A stretch of DNA of 64,000 nt from Bacteroidota bacterium. GTDB taxonomy: Bacteria > Bacteroidota > Bacteroidia > B-17B0 > Aurantibacillaceae. The translations under genes were made by a program, and so were the position numbers. Within the stretch, counting starts at the first letter, position 1. Each line of letters starts with the position of its first letter. The DNA lies in contig JAAFIQ010000016.1 in assembly GCA_013298715.1 (NCBI GenBank), positions 1 through 64,000 of the forward strand. Reading direction: 5' to 3'. The notes under the pieces were generated by a model. The model was not told the origin of the DNA and did no database searches. It saw only the letters and a list, made by a program, of their open reading frames with translations. Positions 1 to 9,527 of this stretch are shown in pieces.

Positions 1-123
1 TATTATCCTCATTCTTTATTGCGTTGGTGTCTCGATACGTTTTTGCCAAAGAATCATATTCAAGCAAAAACTACTCGACAAGACTAATTAAATTATTGGA
101 CTATTTAATATTTGGATTTGGTA

Positions 124-2346
124 TTAAACCTTCAGAACAAACACTAATATATCATCGGTTTGTTCGTACTTACCTTTCCAGTTTTCAAAAGTCATGTTCA
201 AATAATTTGTAATTTCTTTCGGATTTAGATTACTGTTTTCAACTAAAATTGACTTAAACTTTTTAGTAGATAATTTCTTTTCTTTTAATCCGCCAAATTG
301 ATCTGCAAATCCATCAGAAGAAATTATAACTAAATCACCTTTTTGTAATTGAATTTTTTTTAATTCATATTCTTGAATTAAGGGTATTTGTCCGCCAATG
401 GATACCTTAGTTGGTTTATATTCTAATAGATTTTTATTTGTATCTATTTTATATATAGGCCTATTTGCACCAGAATATAAAAGTTCATTGGTTATATTAT
501 TAAACATACAAAAAGCAATATCCATGCCATCGTTGGCAATAACATCCTCTTGTTGTCTTAAAGTAAGTTTAACTAAGCGATTAAGCTCGGTTAAAACCAA
601 ATTAGGTTGATGAATATGCTTAACATAAAAAATTTCATTTAATAACATACAGCCTATCATATTCGTAATTGCTCCAGGCACTCCATGCCCTGTGCAATCA
701 GCTATGGCAAGCAAAGAAAATTCGTTATAAGAAGCTGCCCAATAAAAATCACCGCTCACAATATCCTTAGGTTTAAATAAAATACTATGGTTTTTAAAGT
801 AAGTGGTTAGTTCTTCTAATTTTGGTGTGGTGGCGGTTTGTATTCTTAAAGCATAATTAATACTATCTTTTATTTCTAAATTTTTCTCATCTACTAATTT
901 TTTTTGAAGTTCAATTTCTATCTTTTGTTTTTGTAAAATTAAATTCGCTTTACGAGACGTTCTGTAACTTTTAATAGTTAAAATTAATAAGCCACTAATA
1001 ATTAAAAATCCTATAAGGTAATATTTGCGTTTAATTCGCTCTTTTTCTAATTCAAGCGTATTTTGTAATTCTTTTGATCTAGCTTCATCTTCTATCTTTT
1101 TTTGAACTTTTTCAAATTCATAATTTAGTTTCAATTCTGTTTGCTTTTTTGTTTCGTTGATATTGTAAGATGAATCTGACCATGCTTTGTATTGTATATA
1201 ATTATTTAAAGCTTGCTTGTAATCTCCTTTGTTAATATAAATATTTGCTATTTTTTTATATTTAAGCATCATTGATTCTTTAGAAATTAGCCTTTGGTTT
1301 GTGTATGCCAAAGATTTTTCATAAAAACTTAACGCTTTGTCATTTAAATTCATTTTAGCGTATAGGTCTGCCAAAGAAGCATATATTAAATTAATTTTTA
1401 AACTGTCTTTTATTTCAAAAGCTAAATTAAGTGCCATATTATAGTTTTTTTCGGCTTCCTTATACTTTGCTACATCCAAATCAAAACTAGCCAAATTACT
1501 GTAATCAAAAATTAGTCCATCTTTATCGTTTAGTTTTAAATGTATTTGCAATGTTTTATATAAATAAGCCTTTGCACTATCTTTAATTCCTATATTTTGA
1601 AATAGCTTTCCAATTTTAAAATAACAAATTGCAAAATCATTTTCAATTTTCGGAGTTTCAGAATTTACAATAGATAAGGCCATTTTATAACAATTCATAG
1701 CTTTTGCATTATCCTTAGTACGCTCATACATAGTACCTAAATTAATACAGGTAGTATATTTTACTTTTAAATCGTTTATTTCATCAGCAATACTCATTGC
1801 TCTTAATAAATGAAACAATGCAAAAGTTGCTTTATCGTGTTTTTTAAAGTATATTCCTAAATGTAGATGAGCAGTTGCGATTTCTTTTTTGAGATTAGGT
1901 TTACCATCAAAATTTAGAGTTGCTTGAAAGTATTTAATTGCAGAGTCTTGTTTACCTAATTGTTCATAGATTATCCCAATTAAATTTTGTGCATTGGCTT
2001 GTACTTCAAAATTATTATACTTTTTTGAAATAAGTAAGCTTCTGCGTGCAGTAAAAAGCGCCGAGTCAATTTTTTTATGTTTGCGAAATAATTCTGCCTT
2101 ATAATAAATTGCACTATAAGAATAGAATTCGTATTTATTGTTTTGGCAAATTTTTAAACATTGTTTGTTAAATAATTCAGCTGAATCGGGGTTTGTATTA
2201 AGGTATGCTTTGGTTAAACTATTTAATAGGGTTATTTTCTGAGTATCTGTTTCGACAATTTTAAGATTCCTCAGCAGAAAGGTATTATTTTGCGACAAAA
2301 CTAACGCGGATAGTAAAGCAAATACTAGTATAAAATTAGATCGCAT
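124..2346 (-). CDS. TPR-repeat membrane protein with SpoIIE/PP2C phosphatase domain
   Basis: The protein has 740 residues. A signal peptide (about 1-19) is followed by tandem tetratricopeptide repeats to about residue 400, a charged coiled coil, one membrane helix (about 443-461), a second coiled coil and a C-terminal SpoIIE-type serine phosphatase domain. The PP2C metal-site acids are visible: D533 in SGDFYW, D550 in ADCTGHG, and D678 and D682 in DGFAD. The family relays signals by dephosphorylating a partner such as an anti-sigma antagonist. Here the sensor would be periplasmic and the phosphatase cytoplasmic. It reads out alone on the minus strand and no partner gene is adjacent. A second SpoIIE phosphatase lies at 60949-62190. 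Domain calls are firm; the target is unknown. Confidence 0.88.
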   Translation of the reverse strand: MRSNFILVFALLSALVLSQNNTFLLRNLKIVETDTQKITLLNSLTKAYLNTNPDSAELFNKQCLKICQNNKYEFYSYSAIYYKAELFRKHKKIDSALFTARRSLLISKKYNNFEVQANAQNLIGIIYEQLGKQDSAIKYFQATLNFDGKPNLKKEIATAHLHLGIYFKKHDKATFALFHLLRAMSIADEINDLKVKYTTCINLGTMYERTKDNAKAMNCYKMALSIVNSETPKIENDFAICYFKIGKLFQNIGIKDSAKAYLYKTLQIHLKLNDKDGLIFDYSNLASFDLDVAKYKEAEKNYNMALNLAFEIKDSLKINLIYASLADLYAKMNLNDKALSFYEKSLAYTNQRLISKESMMLKYKKIANIYINKGDYKQALNNYIQYKAWSDSSYNINETKKQTELKLNYEFEKVQKKIEDEARSKELQNTLELEKERIKRKYYLIGFLIISGLLILTIKSYRTSRKANLILQKQKIEIELQKKLVDEKNLEIKDSINYALRIQTATTPKLEELTTYFKNHSILFKPKDIVSGDFYWAASYNEFSLLAIADCTGHGVPGAITNMIGCMLLNEIFYVKHIHQPNLVLTELNRLVKLTLRQQEDVIANDGMDIAFCMFNNITNELLYSGANRPIYKIDTNKNLLEYKPTKVSIGGQIPLIQEYELKKIQLQKGDLVIISSDGFADQFGGLKEKKLSTKKFKSILVENSNLNPKEITNYLNMTFENWKGKYEQTDDILVFVLKV

Positions 2347-2739
2347 TATAACTTAAGAAATTATACATCATAATTATCAAATATAAATATTTTTTAATGA
2401 CCCATTTAGACTATTAGCTGAATAATCGAATTATAATTTTTATGGGGTCTAATCTAATTGTTCTTTTTCATTTATACTTCATTAAAAAAACGGAAATTAT
2501 AACCATGCAAGATTTTTTTATAATCATCTAAATAAAAATAACCTAGCTTTTATTTGAACTACATTTTAATTAAAATTCATGTAGAAAAAGACGATTTGTG
2601 TTAGAATTTTCGAGCAACACCAACATTAAAATAGATAACTAAGAAAAATTTTGTTTAATTACACACTTTCTAATTGGCTTAAAATGTCATTTATTTGGCT
2701 TAATTTAGAGTTTAATACACATTAATATTGTATATTGAA
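2347..2739. other. Divergent intergenic region, no gene seen
   Basis: This AT-rich gap of about 390 bases separates the leftward SpoIIE gene from the rightward regulator and must hold both promoters. A weak inverted pair (GACCCAT near 2400, ATGGGGTC near 2440) is present, but I see no convincing RNA or reading frame. Confidence 0.5.
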
Positions 2740-3675
2740 ATGACAAAAAAAACAAATACTAGACAATTGATTTTTGTAATTCCACCAAACGCCAATCTAT
2801 TTGATTTTGCTGGATCTGCTCAGGTTTTTCATGAAGCTAAAGAACAAGGCTTAGACATAATAATAAAGTTCTGCACTTTTGAAAACAAGTTAACTACATC
2901 CACAAAAATACCATTAGGCAAAATTGAAAATTTCAAAAAAATTAAGGCTGAAAAAGGCGACTATATTTTTATCACAAGTGCAGATACAAAGTTTGTGCTG
3001 TCGCAAAAATTTAATCCATCTCCTTCGTTCTTAAACTGGATTGTTAAATGTTACGAAATTGGAGCAACCGTTGGCTCTTTTTGTGTCGGTATTTTTATTT
3101 TGGCAAAAACTGGCTTGCTAAATAACAAACAATGCACCACACATTTTAACTACACACAACTCTTACAAGATTTATACCCACAAACCAAAGTGAATGAAAA
3201 TATAATTTACATTGAGGATAAAGGTATCATAACCAGTGCTGGTGCTACATCTGGGATTGATGTGGCCTTGTATGTTCTAAATAAAATAACAAATGATGTA
3301 TTTACAAGTAAAGTAGCACGAGAACTTGTGATTTACAACCGTAGAAATGGTGCTTCTCCACAAAAAAATATTGCGTTAGAATACAGAAACCACGTACATG
3401 CTGGCATACACAAAGTACAAAATTGGCTACAAGAAAATTTAAATAAACCAGTAAATATGCCTGATTTAGCCGAAATTGCCTTAATGAGCGAAAGAAATTT
3501 TACACGTGTATTTAAAAAAGAAACGCAGCTTACCGTAAACGAATACATTACTATTTTAAGAAAAGAAAAAATAAATGAATTACTAAAAAAATCAAATTTA
3601 ACAAGAGAACAGATTGCCAACCAATGCGGACTGCAAAGTGTTAGGCACCTAATTAGACTAATGCATGATAATTAA
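2740..3675 (+). CDS. GlxA-family transcriptional regulator (DJ-1/PfpI-like domain plus AraC HTH)
   Basis: The 311-residue protein has an N-terminal DJ-1/PfpI-like domain (about 10-190), with C115 in the nucleophile-elbow motif GSFCVG and H135 in CTTHFNY. A C-terminal AraC-type double helix-turn-helix follows (about 220-311). This is the order seen in GlxA-like activators, where the first domain senses a ligand rather than acting as an enzyme. I chose the ATG at 2740; an in-frame TTG at 2728 would add four residues. The C-terminus is slightly short for AraC proteins. The next gene overlaps its 3' end by 11 bases, so the run to 7741 may be one transcript. The target is unknown. Confidence 0.85.
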   Translation: MTKKTNTRQLIFVIPPNANLFDFAGSAQVFHEAKEQGLDIIIKFCTFENKLTTSTKIPLGKIENFKKIKAEKGDYIFITSADTKFVLSQKFNPSPSFLNWIVKCYEIGATVGSFCVGIFILAKTGLLNNKQCTTHFNYTQLLQDLYPQTKVNENIIYIEDKGIITSAGATSGIDVALYVLNKITNDVFTSKVARELVIYNRRNGASPQKNIALEYRNHVHAGIHKVQNWLQENLNKPVNMPDLAEIALMSERNFTRVFKKETQLTVNEYITILRKEKINELLKKSNLTREQIANQCGLQSVRHLIRLMHDN

Positions 3676-4132
3676 AAGCGCATATTCTCCACGTCCAGTA
3701 AGGTTTATAGAGCTTTACGAAATTAATAGCTGGCGGATAAAGATTTATAGTATTTCGTTAAAAGCTGAAACAGTTTCTGAAAGAACTATTAAACACGCAA
3801 AAAAAAACATTATTGAATGGCTTAAAAAAACGGAGAATTGTAACTTACCCACCTACAAGATAGCGACCTTAATTTTACACGAAGGAAAAGAGGGTTGCTT
3901 TGCAATAATTAATTGGTGGATTGATGAAAACATGCTTCAGTTATTTGTATACCTAGCATCAACAGAAAACCCTGATGGGTTTAAACTTTTTTCTAACAAT
4001 GGAATTATAACCTGTGTTTGGGAGTTAGAAATACTTTGGTTTGAACGGAATGCTTGGATTAAACATGTCTTATCGAAGCACGAAAATCCTGATATAAAAA
4101 ACTATTTGCTTGAAAAACTTAATAAAGATTAA
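3665..4132 (+). CDS. Conserved hypothetical protein
   Basis: The 155-residue soluble protein has no signal peptide and no membrane segment. It is rich in Trp, Glu and Lys and has the look of a small alpha/beta cytoplasmic protein (for example ELYEINSWRIKIY near the N-terminus). It starts 11 bases inside the regulator gene and its stop is one base before the next ATG, so translation is probably coupled. I do not recognise a family and assign no function. The tight packing and normal codon use support it as a real gene. Confidence 0.7.
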   Translation: MIIKSAYSPRPVRFIELYEINSWRIKIYSISLKAETVSERTIKHAKKNIIEWLKKTENCNLPTYKIATLILHEGKEGCFAIINWWIDENMLQLFVYLASTENPDGFKLFSNNGIITCVWELEILWFERNAWIKHVLSKHENPDIKNYLLEKLNKD

Positions 4133-4133
4133 T

Positions 4134-4610
4134 ATGAATTATATAATTAGAAACGCCGTTAAAACTGATATTTCAACTATTTTAAGTTTGTGTTCTGAGC
4201 ATGCTGTCTATGAACGTATTCCTTTCTCGCCAGAAAATAAAGCTGATAAACTATCGAAGTTACTTTTTAATGATAAACCGTATGGATTTTGTTTAATTGC
4301 AGAGTGCGAAGGAAAAGCTGTGGGCTATGCAACCTATAGTTTTGAATTTTCTACCTGGGATTCGGAAATGTATGTGCACATGGATTGCCTGTATTTACAG
4401 GAGAATTTTCGCGGATATGGTATTGGGGAAGCTTTAGTTAAGAGAATTGCACAAAATGCCTCAGAAAATAACATCCGCTTATTACAGTGGCATACTCCGC
4501 CATTCAATGAGAGAGCCATTAAATTTTATAAAAGAATTGGAGCCACTTCAAGAGAAAAAGTTCGCTTCTATTTAAACGAAGGCGCAATTAAACAACTTAT
4601 TCAAAACTGA
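4134..4610 (+). CDS. GNAT family N-acetyltransferase
   Basis: The 158-residue protein begins IIRNAVKTDI and carries the GNAT core: an acceptor strand with MDCLYL, the acetyl-CoA pyrophosphate loop in ENFRGYGIGEAL, and the late motif WHTPPFNERAIKFYKRIGA. GNAT enzymes move an acetyl group from acetyl-CoA to an amine; the layout resembles diamine or small-molecule acetyltransferases, but the substrate cannot be read. I start at ATG 4134 because the upstream TTG (4110) lies inside the previous gene and adds an unrelated tail. It is the third gene of the 2740-7741 run. Confidence 0.85.
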   Translation: MNYIIRNAVKTDISTILSLCSEHAVYERIPFSPENKADKLSKLLFNDKPYGFCLIAECEGKAVGYATYSFEFSTWDSEMYVHMDCLYLQENFRGYGIGEALVKRIAQNASENNIRLLQWHTPPFNERAIKFYKRIGATSREKVRFYLNEGAIKQLIQN

Positions 4611-4617
4611 TCTAAAA

Positions 4618-7218
4618 ATGAAAACTAAATTTGTATTGTTCTGTCTATTCCTTCTATCGTTAAGGATACTCTCGCAAACGCCCAACTCGGTGCAGCAACT
4701 ACCTCCACATCAATCTGAAAGAGTTTCAAACATTGACATAAAACACATACTATTAAATTTAAAATTTGATTGGGGAAAAAAACAGGCCTTTGGAAGCGCT
4801 GAACTTTCACTTTCATTAAAAACTGAAAGTAATATTATTTATTTAGATGGCGCTCATCTTAATATTCAAAAAGTTACACTAAAAAACGGAGAGAAGCTTA
4901 ATTACATTTATGACGGTTCTGAAAAAGATAACGCTCTGCAAATTACACTTAATAAAACCTATACTAACTTGGATACGATTAGTGTAATTGTTTATTATAA
5001 TACAAAATGGAAAAACAACATAGACCCAAATTACTTGAGTGGCAACAATGGTAAAGGTTTGCGTTTTTCTCAACCAACAACCAACGATTCTTTAAAACCA
5101 AATGAGATTTGGAGTTTTGGCGAACCTCAATCAAACCGATATTGGTTTCCATGTTACGACTCACCAAATGATTTAAGGACAACCGAATTTATTGCAACCC
5201 TTGATAAAAACCTAACAATGGTATCGAATGGAAAACGAAGACCCGTTAAAACTAATCCCGAAGGAACCAAAACTTGGCATTGGAAAACAGAGATACCTTA
5301 CGCTAATCACTTAACTGCATTTGTAGTTGGCGAATTTTTAGATGTTGCTGAAAGTGATGTTGAAAATAAATTAACAACTCATAACTATGGATCACCTAAA
5401 GAAGTTGATTGGGTTATAGCAAGCACAGAGCGACTAAAAGATATGATGAACTATTTTTCTAAAGTGATTGGAATAAAATATCCTTTTGAAGATTATTCAC
5501 AAGTTTTTGTTCAAGATATAGGCTCATTTTCAGGAAATACAGGCTTTTCAACCATATCAGAAAACATGATTGATGACAAAGGTACACATGCAGATTTTTT
5601 TTATTTGTGGGATCAGGTTGAGGCTGAGGCATTGGCTCAACAATGGTTTGGAAATTACATTTCGATAAAAAACTGGAAAGATGTATGGCTTACCAAAGCA
5701 CTTGCACGAAGAATGCAACAATTATACAACGAACAAAAAAATGGGAGCGATGAATTTCTTCTTTACCAACTTTCGTTTGACCAATCAGCCTATTTTAGCG
5801 ATTGGAATGCAGATTACAGACATCCGCTTTGTACTGAAAATTATGAAAATATAAGTAATTTCACTACAGATAATTATGCAACTTATAGAGGAAACCTTGT
5901 AATTAATATGCTTCACAAACAACTAGGCGATGCTGTTTGGTGGAAAGCAATACTAAAGTTTGCAAACGTCCACGCAGGAAAACAAGCAACAACAAAGGAT
6001 TTTGAAAATATTATTAATACCGTTGCGCAACAAGATTTGTCATGGTTTTTTAATCAATGGATTTACAAAATGGGACATCCACTTTTTGAAGCAACAAAAA
6101 CCTATAATGAAAAAACGAGGGAATTGACGCTAACACTCATTCAAAAACAAATGATTGATAGCACAAATAAATACCCACAGGTTTTGTATTTTGAGGGGAA
6201 AATGGAAATTGAAATTGATGGGAAAATTGAAACTATTCAGCTTGCGCCCAAAAAAGAAAACATGTTTAAATTTATTTTACCAAAAAAGCCAAGCTTTGTA
6301 AATATCGATTTTGCTAGTACATGGATTAAAGAATTAAGTTACGAAAACACATTAGATGAATTAATTGCCATAAGTCTTAACTCCAAAGACGCCTTGGCAA
6401 GACAAAACGCATTTGTAAAACTAGGAGAGATTGCAAATAGCGAAAAAACAAGTTTAGCAGATAATGAAAAAATAATTTCAGTATTCAAACAAATTATTGT
6501 AAGCAAAGCCTATTGGAGATTAAGAGTAGCTGCGCTTTTCCAACTGCGTACTGTACTTTTAACAACATCAAAAAAAATTGATTCAAGTACAAGTAATATG
6601 CTTTTAAAATTAATTGCAACAGAGCAATCTTATTTAAAAGCAAGTGCTATTAACTTTTTAGGATTTACACAAGATAAAAAATATGCGCCAATTTACATGC
6701 GCGCATTATCTGATAAAAGCGATAGAGTAATTAACCTCGCCGCTATAGCCTTAGGGAAAACAAAAGATGAAAAAGCCTTTGATGCACTTGTAAAATTAAT
6801 TGACCGACCATCCATGAAAAGTCAAAGTTTATTAAGTGCAATTAGTGGCTTTAAAGAATTAAATGATGTGCGCTGCTTTGATATAATTTATAAAGTACTA
6901 GCAAACACGAACCTTCCACGTTGGCGACTCCCTGACGCTTCTGTTTGGGATTACAGAATTGTTGCTGCTGAACTCCTTCATCAAATTGGGAAATCAGCCG
7001 ATACTTATCCATTAATAATTTCACGCTTTAAAAAATCAGTTGAAGAAGATGATTTAGGTGGAATATTTAATAATATACTCTTAATAAACAAGCTAGCCGA
7101 TGAACGAGGACAGGAGGCTTTTGATATATTAAAAGAAAAATACAAAAACGATACCTTGTTATTAGAAGCCACACTTAATTACGAAACACAATTTAAATCA
7201 CAACTAAAAAATAAATAA
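4618..7218 (+). CDS. M1-aminopeptidase-like protein lacking the catalytic zinc site, with HEAT-like C-terminus
   Basis: The 866-residue exported protein has a signal peptide (about 1-19, ending SQT). The M1 architecture follows: an N-terminal beta domain with SNRYWFPCYDSPND, a catalytic-type domain (about 230-480) and a helical HEAT/PBS-lyase-like repeat region (about 580-860). In active M1 enzymes zinc is held by HEXXH-x18-E. Here the aligned residues are E337, A338 and Q341 (EALAQQWFGN) and K360 (WLTKALA), in exact register, so both His ligands, the general-base Glu and the Glu ligand are all replaced. The GxMEN exopeptidase loop is also lost (SFSGNTGFS). The fold-keeping motifs QQWFGN and YATYRGNLVINML remain. 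It is therefore probably a non-enzymatic binding or scaffold protein. The frame is open throughout. Confidence 0.85.
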   Translation: MKTKFVLFCLFLLSLRILSQTPNSVQQLPPHQSERVSNIDIKHILLNLKFDWGKKQAFGSAELSLSLKTESNIIYLDGAHLNIQKVTLKNGEKLNYIYDGSEKDNALQITLNKTYTNLDTISVIVYYNTKWKNNIDPNYLSGNNGKGLRFSQPTTNDSLKPNEIWSFGEPQSNRYWFPCYDSPNDLRTTEFIATLDKNLTMVSNGKRRPVKTNPEGTKTWHWKTEIPYANHLTAFVVGEFLDVAESDVENKLTTHNYGSPKEVDWVIASTERLKDMMNYFSKVIGIKYPFEDYSQVFVQDIGSFSGNTGFSTISENMIDDKGTHADFFYLWDQVEAEALAQQWFGNYISIKNWKDVWLTKALARRMQQLYNEQKNGSDEFLLYQLSFDQSAYFSDWNADYRHPLCTENYENISNFTTDNYATYRGNLVINMLHKQLGDAVWWKAILKFANVHAGKQATTKDFENIINTVAQQDLSWFFNQWIYKMGHPLFEATKTYNEKTRELTLTLIQKQMIDSTNKYPQVLYFEGKMEIEIDGKIETIQLAPKKENMFKFILPKKPSFVNIDFASTWIKELSYENTLDELIAISLNSKDALARQNAFVKLGEIANSEKTSLADNEKIISVFKQIIVSKAYWRLRVAALFQLRTVLLTTSKKIDSSTSNMLLKLIATEQSYLKASAINFLGFTQDKKYAPIYMRALSDKSDRVINLAAIALGKTKDEKAFDALVKLIDRPSMKSQSLLSAISGFKELNDVRCFDIIYKVLANTNLPRWRLPDASVWDYRIVAAELLHQIGKSADTYPLIISRFKKSVEEDDLGGIFNNILLINKLADERGQEAFDILKEKYKNDTLLLEATLNYETQFKSQLKNK

Positions 7219-7219
7219 A

Positions 7220-7741
7220 ATGAAAAAATCAGATATTAAAAAAATGCCCGAATACTTTGATAGATACATAAATCTAACCGATGATGTAGCTTATATGGAA
7301 GCGCTTGAAATAAGTTTAAAAGAACTACAAAACTTACCATTAGAAAAATTTAAAGCCATTGGAGATAAAACCTATGCATCAAATAAATGGACTATTAAAG
7401 ATATTTTACAACATTTCATTGATACAGAGCGTGTTTTTAGTTATAGAGTAACAGCCTTTGCGCGAGAAGATGGGCAGAATATGTTATCGTATAACGAAGA
7501 TTTATATGCAAAAAACGCACATGCCAACTTACGCAGTTTTGAAGATTTAATTGAAGAATTAATTCTAGTTCGCAAAAGTTATATAGCCCAATATAAATCA
7601 TACACACCTCAAATGCTTTTAAAATCTGGCAAAGGTTATAATGGTTCAGAGTACTGCGTTTTATCTATGGCTTTTATGATTCCAGGACACCAACGCTGGC
7701 ATTTAAGAGTGATTGAAGAAACTTATTTTCCTTTAGTTTGA
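7220..7741 (+). CDS. DinB superfamily protein
   Basis: The 173-residue four-helix-bundle protein has the DinB/YfiT metal-site pattern: H65 in DILQHFIDTE, and H157 and H161 in PGHQRWHL. Members bind a divalent metal and many are thiol transferases (bacillithiol or mycothiol dependent), but the substrate here is not readable. The name DinB comes from a Bacillus DNA-damage gene and does not mean polymerase IV. The ATG lies one base after the stop of the M1-like gene, so the two are co-translated. It is the last gene of the plus-strand run. Confidence 0.8.
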   Translation: MKKSDIKKMPEYFDRYINLTDDVAYMEALEISLKELQNLPLEKFKAIGDKTYASNKWTIKDILQHFIDTERVFSYRVTAFAREDGQNMLSYNEDLYAKNAHANLRSFEDLIEELILVRKSYIAQYKSYTPQMLLKSGKGYNGSEYCVLSMAFMIPGHQRWHLRVIEETYFPLV

Positions 7742-7796
7742 TATAGATAAGCTGTTGAGAATAAAATTTAAATATTTCAAAAATTATTTAAAGAAA

Positions 7797-9524
7797 TTAC
7801 TTCTTAACCAAAAAATTACCAATTACAAGAGCATCCAAATCGCTTTCAACAAAAGATCTAATCGCATCTTTTGGGCTACACACTATTGGCTCACCCTTAA
7901 TATTAAACGACGTGTTTAAAACAACAGGATGGCCAGTAATAACCTTAAACGCTTCTAATAATTGATACATTTGAGGGTTTTCATCGGTATTAACTGTTTG
8001 AATTCTTACCGTTCCATCAACGTGTGTTATTGCTGGCATTAATTTTTGGTACTCTTCTTTAACGCCATAAACTAACAACATGTATGGATTTGGTAAATGA
8101 AACGTAAAATACTTACTGCACTCTTCTTCATTTACAATTGCAGCAAATGGTCTAAAGCCTTCTCTAAACTTAATGCGGCTATTAATTTTATCTTTCATGT
8201 CTGCTGGAAATGGGCTGGCTAAAATACTTCTATTGCCTAAAGCTCTTGGACCATATTCCATTGCGCCTTGAAACCAGCCTATTATTTTTCCTTCGTTTAA
8301 AATTTTTGCAGTTTCACTATAAATCGAATTTCCTAAATCTTTATAATTAAGCTTAACGTTTTTTAATTCTTCTTCGTATTTGCTTGTTGGGTAATTCATT
8401 CCTAAAAATGCACTTTTCATAGTGTACTTTCTTGGTCGGTTCAATTCATTATGCAAAAGCAACAAAGCGCTTCCTAACGATGTGCCAGAATCGCCCGCAG
8501 CAGGCTGAATAAATATATTTTCGAATAAACCCGATTGAATTAATTTTCCATTAGCAACGCTATTTAAAGCTACGCCACCCGCCAAACAAATATTTTTGCA
8601 ATTGGTTGCTTTTTTTAAATAGGTAGCCATGTGTATAAATAATTCCTCCACAATACGCTGTGCGCTTGCTGCTAGGTCGTATTCAGCTTTGTTCCAATTT
8701 TTACCTTCTGTTTTTGATTGGCCAAACAAATTGGTAAATTTTTTAGTTACACCACTTTTTCTTGAGTAATGATAACTAAAGTACGACATATCAAAACTAT
8801 ATTTTCCATTATCTAAAAATTGAAACAAGCTTCTTAAATCTTTATATATTCTGCCATCTGCATTTCCGAAAGAAGCCAAGGCCATCAATTTACCTGGACC
8901 TTCAATCAACTTAAAACCTAAGTGCATAGATATTGCTTGATAAAATGCGCCCAAAGAGTATGGTGTATCAACGGTACCCAATTTAGCAATTCTATTTCCT
9001 TTACCGTGGCCTAGTAAAGTAGTCGACCACTCCCCTGCTCCATCAATTGTAAGAATTGCCGCCTCTTCAAAACCTGAAGGATAAAATGTACTCGCTGCAT
9101 GACACATGTGGTGTTGCATGTAATGGAACTCAAATTTTGTTTTTTCTGTTTCACCAAAAAGTGTTTTCATTTTTTTTGGCAAGGCATACATATCCTTTAA
9201 ATAGTTTAGCATGCCTAAATTTTCTTCCACCGAAAATGATTTTTGCTCTTTAAGAAGCTTTGGAACTTTATCAAAAAATTTAATAAAATAATGCGGTATG
9301 TGTTTTAAAGTAAGTGTAGGGTTCCAAAAAAAAGTTACATGATCTATATCGCTAAATTTTATTTTACCAAACGCTAAACACGCTTTAATAGCATTAATAG
9401 GGAATTGGCCATCGTGTTTTTTTCTGGTAAGGCGTTCTTCTTCAACTGCAAAAACTAAAACATCATCTACTATAAGCGCCGCAGATGAATCATGACCAAA
9501 AGCATTTAAACCTAAAACTATCAT
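7797..9524 (-). CDS. Carbamoyltransferase (NodU/CmcH family)
   Basis: The 575-residue protein opens with GLNAFGHDSSAAL and has the HHMCHAAS metal motif (residues 138-145) and DGAGEW (161-166). It ends in a YrdC-like domain with YGPRALGNRS, which in this family makes carbamoyl-adenylate from carbamoyl phosphate and ATP. The N-terminal Kae1-like domain then transfers the carbamoyl group to a hydroxyl of a sugar or natural product. It is the last gene of a four-gene minus-strand operon, three bases after the TMTC-like gene, so a glycan acceptor is likely. The family is certain; the acceptor is inferred. Confidence 0.9.
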   Translation of the reverse strand: MIVLGLNAFGHDSSAALIVDDVLVFAVEEERLTRKKHDGQFPINAIKACLAFGKIKFSDIDHVTFFWNPTLTLKHIPHYFIKFFDKVPKLLKEQKSFSVEENLGMLNYLKDMYALPKKMKTLFGETEKTKFEFHYMQHHMCHAASTFYPSGFEEAAILTIDGAGEWSTTLLGHGKGNRIAKLGTVDTPYSLGAFYQAISMHLGFKLIEGPGKLMALASFGNADGRIYKDLRSLFQFLDNGKYSFDMSYFSYHYSRKSGVTKKFTNLFGQSKTEGKNWNKAEYDLAASAQRIVEELFIHMATYLKKATNCKNICLAGGVALNSVANGKLIQSGLFENIFIQPAAGDSGTSLGSALLLLHNELNRPRKYTMKSAFLGMNYPTSKYEEELKNVKLNYKDLGNSIYSETAKILNEGKIIGWFQGAMEYGPRALGNRSILASPFPADMKDKINSRIKFREGFRPFAAIVNEEECSKYFTFHLPNPYMLLVYGVKEEYQKLMPAITHVDGTVRIQTVNTDENPQMYQLLEAFKVITGHPVVLNTSFNIKGEPIVCSPKDAIRSFVESDLDALVIGNFLVKK

Positions 9525-9527
9525 ATT

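Noticed and set aside
7220-7741. DNA polymerase IV (dinB)
   Set aside because: The protein is a 173-residue helical bundle of the DinB metal-binding superfamily and has no polymerase motifs.
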